DNA of 64,000 nt from Pomphorhynchus laevis. Taxonomy: Eukaryota; Acanthocephala; Palaeacanthocephala; Echinorhynchida; Pomphorhynchidae. The stretch is from positions 434,001-498,000 of the forward strand of contig WNNJ02003440.1 of assembly GCA_012934845.2 (NCBI GenBank). Reading direction: 5' to 3'. The position numbers and the translations under genes were made by a program. Positions 23,956 through 34,300 of the stretch are shown in pieces. The notes under the pieces were generated by a model. It worked only from the letters and a program-made list of their open reading frames with translations, did not search any database and was not told the origin of the DNA. The number at the start of each line of letters is the position of its first letter. Position 1 is the stretch's first letter.

Positions 23956-25087
23956 CTTTATCCGTAGTCGGAATATTCCATGTTCGGTCGAGGACTTCAA
24001 AAACATCGTCAAAAATTGTGACGTTTGCTCTCGGCCTTAACCAAGATTCTTCAAGCCAAACGATCACGCCTTAATAAAAGCATGCCAACCATTCGAGCGC
24101 TTATCACTAGATTTCAAAAACCGATTCCATCATCAACACGCACCCGTGTTATCTTGGTCGTAATCGACGAGTTCTCGATGTTTCCATTCGACTTTCCATG
24201 TTCTAACATGACGACACCAACAGTCATCGCATATCTTTAGAAATTATTCTTCATGTTTGGAATGCCGCAATTATTCACTCCGATCGTTGTCCAGAATTTG
24301 TTGCGAGAGAGTTAAGCGATTATTTAAATCGATTAGGAATATCATCAAGTCGAAGTTGTCCATACAATCCGACATGTAATGGTCAGGTCGAAAAGTACAA
24401 CGGTATAATCTGGAAGGCTATTGAGCTCGATTTAGCCTCTCATAATAGAAAAGCACGATGTTGGAATCATCTCTACCAGCTGCACTACATTCAGTAACAC
24501 CATTGCTTTGCATTTCGACGAATTGTACTCCTCATGAGAGGTTCTTTCGTTCCGAGCGCAGATCTTGCACAGGGAAGGCGTTACCAGCTTGGTTACTTAC
24601 GCTTGGCAAAGTTCTATTAAAACATCATGTTCGCTCTAGCAAATATGATCCTCAAGTACAGGTCGTGGAACTTCTGAGATGTGATCCCTTCAGAGCTTCT
24701 ATCAGATTCGACAATGGACGAGAAACAACCGTATCGTTGAAGCATCTGGCTCCTTACGCTGATGATTACACACCGTGTCCAGATATATCTAACGAGTCAA
24801 ACTCAGAGACAACATACACACGGACTACGGCACCAACCAAAGCGACTAATTGCAATGTATCAGGAGACAACACCCAAAGCGAGCCACAGATTGATCTAAA
24901 CTAGACGAAAGGGGAAGCGGACAAGACAGTGAGTGAACCAAAACATTCTGATGACTATCAACAAACAATGGTCAGCGAACCGGTCAGAAATCAACAACGT
25001 CCATGGGTCTGGCATTGCCAACGCTTACGTAAAATGCCAAGCCGTTTCAACGATTACATAGTGGATGAAGAAGATATGACATTATAA
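23956..25087 (+). mobile_element. Fossil LTR retrotransposon piece, Ty3/gypsy-like integrase
   Basis: The piece shows the back half of a pol gene: the end of the integrase core (SCPYNPTCNGQVEKYNG near 24354), then TPHERFFRS, GKVLLKHHVRSSKYDP and ETTVSLKHLAPYAD (24530-24760), typical of Ty3/gypsy integrase C-termini. It ends near RKMPSRFNDYIVDE at 25028-25087. It is a broken, partial, old copy with several breaks. No LTR, gag, protease or RT is seen. Its left edge abuts the 380-bp satellite; its right edge abuts PLE sequence. Confidence 0.82.
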
Positions 25088-25119
25088 CTATCAACGTTTT
25101 TTTTGTTTTAAATTTTCAA

Positions 25120-25485
25120 ATAAAGAAAACAAAATATCATTAAAAATTTATGTAAACCACTTAGCTAAATATTTTTATGGATAATAAACGATATGCTTTG
25201 TATTAGAATAAGGTACACTAAATGATCAAACTTTATTTTAAAAAATACGTCATGAGCGCGTATTTGACACCGTTACTATGTTTGGTCGAGGAATAGGGCT
25301 CGAAATCTGATAGCATAGCAGTGCCTCCTGATGACCTTTAATCCTTATTATGATGCATAGTCCATTATTTATTAATCAATTCATAAAAATTGACTTTTTT
25401 TTAAATTTCAATTATAAATTTTACTTGATATAAATATAAATTGTAAAATATCTTATATAATTATTTATTATTAATCTTTATATTT
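25120..25485 (+). mobile_element. PLE terminal-region fragment
   Basis: Starts with the last codons and 3' flank of a Naiad-like PLE (TTTTTATGGATAATAAACGATATGC). It then shows hairpin A (AAATACGTC...CGTATTT, 25246-25268), hairpin B with the CGAAATCTGATAGCATAGCAG strand, CCTCCTGATGACC, and the TCAATTCATAAAAATTGAC hairpin. Confidence 0.8.
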
Positions 25486-25919
25486 TTATAATGATTATGT
25501 TATTTCTTTATATTAAATATTAAATTTTATTATAATATTATATAACATAATATTATAATAATATTATATAACATAATATTTTTATTAAATATTACGGTTT
25601 TTCTTTATAGTTTATGATGAGAGGTGGACGGCATCCTCCCTGATTCAAAGCAACGCAGGGAGATAGAGCCGTTCTTCCGGAGACAACTAGAACCATTAAG
25701 TTGAAAGGTTCCAAAGCAAACGACACACGTGGCAGTCCGTTCCATCGTTCTTATTCTTTGTTTGTTTGTTTTAAGAGGCATGAATTGATTGCTTGCGGTA
25801 CTCATCAGATACCAATTATGAATCGATCAATATATAAAATTTCAATTATAAATTTTACTTGATATAAATATAAATTGTAAAATATCTTATATAATTATTT
25901 ATTATTAATCTTTATATTT
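25403..25919 (+). repeat. 83-bp perfect direct repeats around a 351-bp segment
   Basis: 25403-25485 and 25837-25919 are identical over 83 bp. The segment between is AT-rich at first, then holds a distinctly GC-richer block at about 25612-25790 that matches nothing else in the window. The second repeat leads into the PLE end motif ACGTAGACTCACTTAACTG (25929-25947), so the whole interval is a PLE terminal region with a duplication or insertion inside it. Confidence 0.85.
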
Positions 25920-25959
25920 ATATAAAATACGTAGACTCACTTAACTGATATTTTAAGTA

Positions 25960-26530
25960 ATTTTATCTAATCAATATAAATAGCACATTTTAATTTAATT
26001 TTTTAATAATATTTTGTTGATTTATAACTCGTCATTATAAGAAAAAAGAATTGAACTAATATTATATTGTATATAGTTAGTATATAACAATATAGTAGTT
26101 AAATATAGTTAGTACTAACTATATATTTTGATTTTGTTTTACAATTTTCACAATTTTGTCTTGAGGATGATAGCAGTTAGCTATCGAAAATTTGACTTTT
26201 AATAAAAATAATAATTTTACCATCTCCACTAATTAAATGTAAAAAAAATAATTTATTTAACTTGCTTGAAAATTAGCAGATATATAATAATGTCGTATCA
26301 ATAATGCATAGTTTCAATATTTCTGATAGGTCGTATTACTGTGAAAACAAAGTCAACAGGTCAATAAAAACTTGTCAGTAGAATAAATCAGATCAGATAA
26401 GTGAGTATACGTATAACTGAGTCTATGTATAACTGAGTATACGTATAAGTGAGTATGTGTGCGTATGCATAACCGCTGCCTAGATTCATTACAAGACTAT
26501 CTGTAATATTTAAAATATAGAATAGATCAC
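25960..26530. other. AT-rich stretch with a short tandem repeat
   Basis: No gene seen. 26400-26475 carries imperfect copies of ACTGAGTATACGTATA. Confidence 0.5.
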
Positions 26531-26769
26531 AATGCTAAGAAGGAGAAAATTTATTTATCCAAAGTAGACACGTTTCGGATTTATCTTGATCCTTCTTCAG
26601 CGTCAGCTTTTCTACAATAAAATTGTTGCATCACATACACTTATTTTCAATTGCTGATATGTTTGATTACGAAGAATTCTGTTCACTTTTTAGAGGCCCT
26701 TGAATGAATAGTCATTAGTATTTAATGATCAATGTGCCATTAGCTGTCCAATTCAAAATTGTTTATTTC

Positions 26770-27165
26770 TCTTACGCTGATTCTGGTTGTTTATTACCGA
26801 TTCGATTATGACAGTTGGTATCTTGTGTGTCGGATTCTCCACTATGTATCACAACACCACCAGCGGTTATTCTCTTATTTTTCGATGATGCCATTCTATC
26901 GTGAACAGGAAAAGAATTGAAATTCTTCGCATCAGATATCAACAACCTGATTAAACTCAAGTTTACACTTGATTGTTCATCCAACCAACAGTTAGATTTC
27001 CTTGATTGCATGATCTACCGAGAGAGTGGTAATAAATGGCAAACATAAAAGTGTTTGAGAAATTCAGCGGTACGAAATCTTACGTGCACGCTAGCAATGG
27101 ACCTCCTACATCAACAAAAGGATTGGCAATACGGAATGAAGCCTTAACTATTAATTTAATTTGAA
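26770..27165 (+). mobile_element. Relic of a second PLE-type RT, C-terminal part
   Basis: The plus strand at about 26935-27160 reads LKFTLDCSSNQQLDFLDCMI, then after a stop KFSGTKSYVHASNGPPTSTK and GLAIRNEAL. The FLDC..I block and the Y.HAS..PP.STK.GI block are the region after the catalytic box in Penelope-like and related RTs. Nothing upstream of the palm survives. 26550-26640, with ACACGTTTCGG...CTTGATCCTTCTTCAGC, may be part of the same element. Heavily decayed. Confidence 0.6.
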
Positions 27166-27169
27166 TCTA

Positions 27170-27930
27170 AATCTTAGAATGTTATTTTTTGTTATTTTTG
27201 TTATAATAATGAGATTTATTTATTTGCATTTGTGAATGTTGCATTTTAAGATTTTATTAATAAGTAATTGTACAGTTGATGAATAAATGGTAAGCATCAG
27301 AAATATATAACAAATTTATGTTCCTTCAAAGATTATATTTTAACCATTCTCTTCCAATCCGTAGTTGGATCAGATCCCGAAAGTTCACACCAACGCACCA
27401 TCCTTCGATTGATCTACTAAGGATTTGTCTCATCGCTGATGCCGCAATCACTGCGCATAATGGACGGTAGTCTTAACATAAGATGCTTAATAAATTTTAG
27501 TCTTTGCGCAGATTGACGTCATCTAGTAAAGTAGATTAGTTCCGAGATGGTTCAGTGAGTAAATACTTACCTGAATATTCTTTTTCGATGACAGATGTGG
27601 CTTTGTTTCAGGATGGAGAAGAAGGCTCAGATTACCGATCTCTAACTTTTTCTTTGTGTAAGTGTGCCATGAAAGACAACAACCTGCGTCTTGGAAGGAT
27701 TAAGAAGTAGTATAGATGGGGCAAACTTATAATCTTAAAAATAAATGGCTGATTTTTATAACAACATCATTACACATGCGTCAAGAAAACAAGGTGGTTG
27801 TATTATCAGCAAATACCGTTAGATGTTGATCGCGCATCAAATGTTTTAGAAGAATAAGTGAGGCAGCTGAGTACCAGATTAAAGATATACAGTGCATCCG
27901 TTTAAGATATCTAAACAGCAATCAAACCTT
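27170..27930. other. Unrecognised stretch
   Basis: Moderately AT-rich with GC-richer patches at 27360-27470 and 27540-27720. No frame, repeat or family similarity recognised. Confidence 0.4.
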
Positions 27931-27934
27931 TGGA

Positions 27935-28848
27935 GATTGGCAGACACGGCAGCCGACATGGGAACTGAAGATATTGCCCGTGGGCAAGTGTCTCAACCTA
28001 GTCTAGCTGGGTGTGGAAAGGAAACCTTCTTATTTCAGTTCTGACAAGGAGAGGCATTCCACTTCAGCTAACTTAACACAATGCAAAGTACTCAAGAGCC
28101 TTTTTTACTGAATATCCTTTAGTGAAATTCGAATCTTCAGCCCTTAGCCTTCTATCTGGTAGAGATGGATATGTTATAGTCCTTCAGGAGACGCGGTCTA
28201 TCCGGCTTCCACAGGACAATACTCGATTTATCCCTAAGCACATCTACACCCACAATACTCCGTAAATAACCCCCTTTCTCATCTTCATCTCAATGTCTTC
28301 TAACCCTAGTGAAGAGCTCTTTAAGATCTTCCCTCTCTCTAAACGTTTATTGTCAAGCCCTGATTGTTCAGCTATATCACTAAGTAAGAACAGTTAACGC
28401 ATCAGCATAGCCACTTTCTATATCTAGCCAAGAGAAATTTACAAGAACCGTGACCCCTCGGATCGTGTATTGGGTAGCGGTTATGACATGTTACTTGGTA
28501 ACTTCAACTACAGAACTAATCGTTGGATTAATGCAGCAAACCGCAGAATTAGGAACGACTATCTTATTCACAAACCACCTTCTCCCACCTTTCATTGTTC
28601 AACAACTAATTCTCTCCTTGACATTTTACTGCTACATAAGATTTGGTTGTTGAAACTCATCTGTACTGAGCAGTCGCGACAACAACATACCACCTCTCAT
28701 AACCTAATTCGATGTCGGATAGAGGAAGATACGTTGCTTAGAAGGAGGTTTCACTTTGATCCTATTAGAGTGGCCTTCTTTCAGGCAGATATCCAACTCT
28801 TTCCCCGAATTGGAAATGATAGTTTGACCGAATTTAATTCCTACCTCT
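27935..28848 (+). mobile_element. APE-type LINE copy, left half, split by a PLE
   Basis: 27950-28030 matches the end of ORF1 (GATATTGCCCGTGGGCAAG, compare 56620). 28081-28848 matches ORF2 from its start through the endonuclease. The PLE is inserted after CCTACCTCT, and the LINE resumes at 36624 with CTCTTCGCAAGC; the uninterrupted sequence is seen at 53636-53655. The ORF2 frame is broken in several places (open runs 28450-28653, 28470-28853). Confidence 0.85.
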
Positions 28849-28923
28849 GGTAGGAATAATGATGTTATTAATAATAATTGTATTGTAAGTAATACAACAA
28901 ACAAATGTTTTTCATTAAATATT

Positions 28924-29616
28924 AATAATAATTGTAATTGCAAAACTGCAGGTGTAGTGTATCTAATACGGTGTACATGTGGATTGCAATATATTGGAAA
29001 AACATATCAAATGTTAAAAACTAGGTTTAGGCAACACATAAATAATATACAACATAATAGTCAAACTATATTTCATGAATATATGAGATTAATAGGACAT
29101 GATATTAAAAACTGTAAATTATTTATTTTAGAACATATTGTTGAAGAAAATAAGACAATATTAAATCAAAAGCTATTAGAAAGAGAAGATTTTTTGATTA
29201 AAACGCTTAATTCCATGTACCCATTAGGATTGAATGACGTGGTACAAGTAATTGGCAGAAGTAGTATAGTAAATAATAAACAACTATATTATAATAATCC
29301 GGTTAAACGCAAGCCAATAAGTCATGGCGATAAAAGGAATAAGAAAAATAAACTTAAAAATATTAAAAAAGATAAGTATATTAATGAACAATTAGAAATA
29401 TTAAAACAACTTTTTAGAGATAATAAACTAAAAGATCTTTATGTAAATATAAGAAGTTTTTCTAAAAATATCATTTGCTCAATAAATCAAAGATTAATTA
29501 ACGAATTTGATAGGTTGAGTTGTATAATAGACAGTTATTGTAATATAAAATACTATAATCGGACAATAAATGTTAATAATAACAAAAAAATATACACTGA
29601 CCATAAAATTTATTAA
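28924..29616 (+). CDS. PLE N-terminal GIY-YIG endonuclease domain
   Basis: The frame is open upstream of the first Met: CNCKTAGVVYLIRCTCG then LQYIGKTYQMLKTRFRQHI. VVYLI and YIGKT are the GIY-YIG pair, the Arg in KTRFRQH is the usual catalytic arginine, and the Glu in LLEREDFLIKTLNS is in the right place for the metal-binding residue. The CNC and CTC pairs fit the CxC motif of Naiad-like PLEs. The tail (29290-29616) is Lys/Asn-rich and basic. In PLEs this domain nicks target DNA. The domain is intact, unlike the RT downstream, which now lies in other frames. Confidence 0.85.
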   Translation, partial: NNNCNCKTAGVVYLIRCTCGLQYIGKTYQMLKTRFRQHINNIQHNSQTIFHEYMRLIGHDIKNCKLFILEHIVEENKTILNQKLLEREDFLIKTLNSMYPLGLNDVVQVIGRSSIVNNKQLYYNNPVKRKPISHGDKRNKKNKLKNIKKDKYINEQLEILKQLFRDNKLKDLYVNIRSFSKNIICSINQRLINEFDRLSCIIDSYCNIKYYNRTINVNNNKKIYTDHKIY

Positions 29617-31158
29617 TAAATGTATATATTGTTATATAAATATAGGTAGACTTTTAAATAATTCCAAAAGTAAAGAAATTGTAGGATCATATTTAAGTTA
29701 ATATATTCTTAAAATAAGCTATAAGCTGTTAGCCATTAGGACGAAAAAAATGTGTAATTATAATAAAGAATTGAAATTATAATAATTAGAATAATATTAG
29801 AAACATTATAGAAACTGAATGCAATTGTAAAAGTCTTAATTTTGATAAAATAAATAAACATATATGCATTCATAATCTAGAATTTATTGAAAACAATGAA
29901 TTAAGAAAAATGCTATCAAAAGGGTATAAATATATATTAAATAATAATAACAATAGAAATAAAATTTACAATTCGTTATATAATGACTTAAATACTTACT
30001 TTAGTAAACTGATTAATAGTAAAACTTAAATACATCAAAGATAAAAATTTGGAAAACTTATAAATTAGATAAAATTAGAGAGAAAATCAAAATAACAAAC
30101 AATTATAAAAGGATAGATCAAATTAAAAAATATATGTATACAGAACTTACTAAATTAAAGCATAACTATATAATCACAACTATTGATAAAGCTAGTACTA
30201 ACTTTGTCTTCATATGGTAAAAGCTTTATTATGATATAATGATGAAAGAAGTTAATTATAATGATTTCAATATAAACACAGCATATGAATGTAGTGATTT
30301 AAATTTAGAAACAATTATTACAAGTCATTGTTCTAAAATGGATAAAAAGGGTATAAAAATTGAATCAGATAATAAAACTATACCTATATTATATTGAAAT
30401 CCAAAATTACATAAAAATCCAATAAAACCTAGGTTCATATGTAGTGCGTTTAAATGTACATAAAAACCGCTTTTGGTTTATATGAATAAAATACTTAAAG
30501 TAATTAAATCACACTTCAAAAAATATTGTATGATAATCAAAATTAATGCTGGTATAAAACACCATTTCAGTATTAATTCTACAAAAGAATTTTTAGAACA
30601 CACAAAAGGAATAAATTTTCAGAATATAAATACGTACGATTTTAGTAGCTTTATGCAAATCTAGATTGAAAAGATATTAAATATGCATTATAAAAGTTAA
30701 TTAATCTTGTATTCTGAAAAAGATATACATATATAATAATTATAACGCATATATAACAAAAATTAAACCATTAAATAAATATAATTATATGGATAAAATT
30801 GAATTATTAGAATCCTTAAATATTTTAGTAAATCAAAAATATTTAAATGTAGGGACATCTATATTCAGACAAATAAAAGTTCAATAGGTGGTTATAGTAG
30901 CCCAATTATAGCTGACTTATTTTTAAGCTTCATAGAATATGAATTTGTTCATAACTGTTTAAAAAATAAATCAAAATTATATAAAGATATGAAATATATG
31001 TTTCGATATATTAATGATATATGTGTATTTAATTCTATCAATTTTCATTCAATAAGCGAACAAATTTATCCAGGTAGCCTCATTCTTAATAAAACCAATA
31101 TTAATGATAAAGAAAGTATATATCTTGATATGATCATTAAATTAACATTAATTAAAAC
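29617..31158 (+). pseudogene. PLE RT, decayed
   Basis: Linker motifs CNCKSLNFDKINKHICIHNL (29822) and NDLNTYFSKLINS precede the RT. LHKNPIKPR at 30408-30438 is RT box 2; INSTKEFLEHTKGINFQ and YDFSSFMQI (30570-30664) surround the first catalytic Asp region. 30870-31080 carries QIKV..GGYSSPIIADLFLSF and MFRYINDICVFNS, with an Asn in place of the first Asp of YIDD. Several stops separate these pieces. Confidence 0.8.
31147..31158 (+). repeat. Target-site duplication, left copy
   Basis: ATTAATTAAAAC, repeated exactly at 35905-35916. The duplicated sequence is PLE sequence (compare AACATCAATTGAAACTAC at 48741-48758 in another copy). Confidence 0.75.
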
Positions 31159-31181
31159 ATCAGCTATAGCAGTCCATTTTC

Positions 31182-31394
31182 TTAGATTTTCGAAAAATAC
31201 GACTTCGACTTCACCGTATCGGCAACCATTGATTTGCTTCCTGGTTTCCAATTACCTGGACACACTTCACCATGTTTGTCAGTAAACATGAAAGCTTCTA
31301 CCAAACGTAATGTCTCTTCTACTGATCGACCAACTGGAAAATCGTTTATGGTTATCTGTCGTAAGATGCCCTTATCATCAATTATGAACAGTCC
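31182..31394 (-). pseudogene. Captured 2-Cys peroxiredoxin C-terminus
   Basis: In a different minus frame from the ubiquilin part, the strand reads [56 protein letters not shown], then [10 protein letters not shown] and a stop at 31182-31184. This is the C-terminal third of a typical 2-Cys peroxiredoxin (thioredoxin peroxidase), including the resolving Cys in the EVCP motif and the C-terminal YF motif. The peroxidatic Cys region is not included. It has no stop or intron and close to consensus sequence, so the capture is recent. It joins ubiquilin sequence at about 31395 with short shared sequence (GGAACAGGACTG). Confidence 0.93.
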
Positions 31395-34300
31395 TGTTCC
31401 ACAGCCATTTTTGCGTCCCCCATAGATGCAGCAAGCTCTTCCAGATTAGTATCACGGCTATGGCATCCCAATGTCTGCATTTGTACAAGTTCGGATGCAT
31501 AAAGATGTTCTTGAGTTTGGTTTGGTTGTTGATTTGTCGGCTGATGTTGCTGGAGATGAAGACGATCTAATGGTTGAAACAACGAAGCAGTATAATCTTG
31601 ATTTGAGTATTGTAAATTTTGAAATACTGTTGTTGCATAAGCTGTTTGTCTATTGCTTGGTGATCGAAAAGAATCCACATCAGATGAAGTAGGTTGACTA
31701 TTCATTTGATTATCGACTAGACCGCTTATATTTGAAGATATCAACTGTGAATATACTTGTGGGGATGTGTCCCTAAGACGAATTAGATTCTTTAGAATTT
31801 GTACAATCGTCCTCAATGCTCGAGTATTTGTGCATAGAGCACAAATTTCAGGTATTGGCCACTGACTCATAAACTCATGAATTACACGATGTACTTGTTC
31901 TCTTTGTCCTTCGTCCTGTATAAATTCATATGTACGCAGTAGATTAAGAAGAATCTTAAGCAGATTAAGTAGAATACCAGGATCGCAAAGAGAATTATTC
32001 ATATTTGGGTTAAAACTGGATGCCCGCAACATGTCGAATAACATGAGAGGATTTTCAGCATCGACTACTAATAATTGTTGAGGGTTCATCGTAGAATACC
32101 GATTAGTGTTTTCGCTTGACGTAGATTGCAAAGGCGACTCTAAACGGTTTGAATTAGATACATATGAACTAGACGAATCGATTTGAAATGTAGTATTCTG
32201 AGATGCCACCGGGTTTGGCAGGAGGTTTGTATTTTCAGTTCCTACTTGACTAGTGTTAGCTGTACCAGATGAACTAGAATAAGTATTCAGAGGGTTATCG
32301 CCAAACTGCTCATGTGCCACATTAAGCATTGGTTCTTGAAAATCGCGATAAATTCTCTGTCGAACTTTATATCCGCTCGGTAATCTCTCAAGGTTAATCA
32401 GGGCTCTGTCATGGTTTCTCGTAATTTCCTGTATAGTTGTAGGAATACGAATCATTTCCATTGTTTGACACATTAAATCCGGATTGTTAACGAATTGTGA
32501 AACCTCGTGGTTCTGCTCCCTCACTCTTTGCATTTGTGGATTGTTAAGCTTAATTGAACTAAGCAATGCAGGATTACTCATAAGTCTTTGAGCCAAATTA
32601 TTACTTAGAAGGTTTTGAACTGCATGTGGATTTGTCTGAATAGTGCCAAAAATATTTTGTTGTATTTCAGTACAATTTGAATTTCCAAATGGAAGGTTCA
32701 AAAATGGTGCAAGTGTTAATCTGGATAATGTTGCAGTTCCATAGGTATGTTGATCAATATTCGGTTGAAGCGATATCAACCCCTCCTTAATTGTTGGTGA
32801 TTGCTGAAGTGACAAAGAAGCATTATTTGATTGTTTAGATGTTGAGTGATATGCCGAAGGTCGTCGTGGAGACATGAGTTGCAGGACAGGCATGTCAACC
32901 TCAGAATGGTCGCCTTTGACGACGGAAGCTGACCGAATATTGGAGTCATGAACTATCTCAACTGACTGGGCCTCGGGCTGTGCAAGGTTGCTCAAAGAAA
33001 AGAGTCGCGGAGATGGGTCGTCACAAAATCCAAGACTTTTCTCTAGTAAGGGTTGGCCCATCTCGTCAAGACTTTTGAGGATCGCTTTAGCATTTCCTCT
33101 CATCAGTGCGACGGACAAGCGCTGAAATAACTGACCCGCTGTGCTACAATACGGGGTACCGTTTCTACATGACATAGAACGAGCAATGAAACGAATTAGC
33201 TTTTCCCCTTGGGGGTTCCATCCTCCGTAAGTTTCAACAACTGCTGCCGTAAAACTGTATCCATTCTCCTCTAATTTGCGTTTATATTTCCTTTCCTTGA
33301 CACAGGTGGCATACTTGCTTGCGGCATAGCCAGGGATCTCAGAAGCCATGGAAATATAAGCATTTTGTTGAGGGTTAGTTACGGCAAAATCAACTGCTAA
33401 AGGAGGGTCCTTATAAAATAGAATGTCCGCCGGTCTCTCTCGCAAACCACGAATAAGGTTGGGTACCTCCTTTGCCACCCTCAATCCAGCAGAAACCGCT
33501 GCTTGAAAGACTGTATCCCTCAAGCTATCATGTCGAATTCCAGGGTGGCCTCCAAACTGACATGTTAAGGCGTGGAAGCCGAATTTGTCTGCCATCCTAA
33601 GGCAGCGTCTGCATCGATAATCACTGTTCCAGAGAGACAACCCTAACCAAAGACGTAGTAGCACAACGAATTCATTTGGTGCCAAGTTCATATGTGTGGC
33701 TTTGCTAGGGACGGCCTGTAACCAAGCACACGCGTGTGGGCATGAAACTGCCAATAATCGGGCAGTATTGAAGCGATCGGCATTCTCCAATAGCCTGCTG
33801 CGCGACACTTCGTCAATGTGACAAGATAATCCTCGTTGATTTGTTTGCGGATTGCCTACATGTTGCGGAATAATAGATTTAACGAATTCGTACCCAGGGA
33901 AAGTTAAAGGGTCAAGATTTAATTGGCTAGCGACAGTGTCTACACTAGACAGGAAGGCTGCCTGAGAGTGTTGGAAGCAGCTTCGAAGGCCCAGTCCTCC
34001 CATCTTCAGCGGTAAGCAAGCTTGCATCCACGCCCACTTATCGGGTTGAATAGAAGTGATATTGCTAAAACACTTCAATATCAAGCGGTCGAACAAACGG
34101 AAAAACTCTTCGGCGAAGGCGGGGTCTATAGTGCGCATTAAATGGTTTACCCGTGGAGCGGATGCGCAGCTACGAAGCAGGATGAAAGCAACTTGTGGGT
34201 CAGGGAGATTTTCGAGCGAGTCCAGAGTTTGACGCAGGGATGGTAGAACAACATCGACAAGGTATCCCGAACAATGTTCCTTAGACCCGATGGGACTTCC

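Noticed and set aside
25605-25805. Minus-strand CDS of 66 codons in the GC-richer block
   Set aside because: Short, no recognisable domain and no neighbours that support it.
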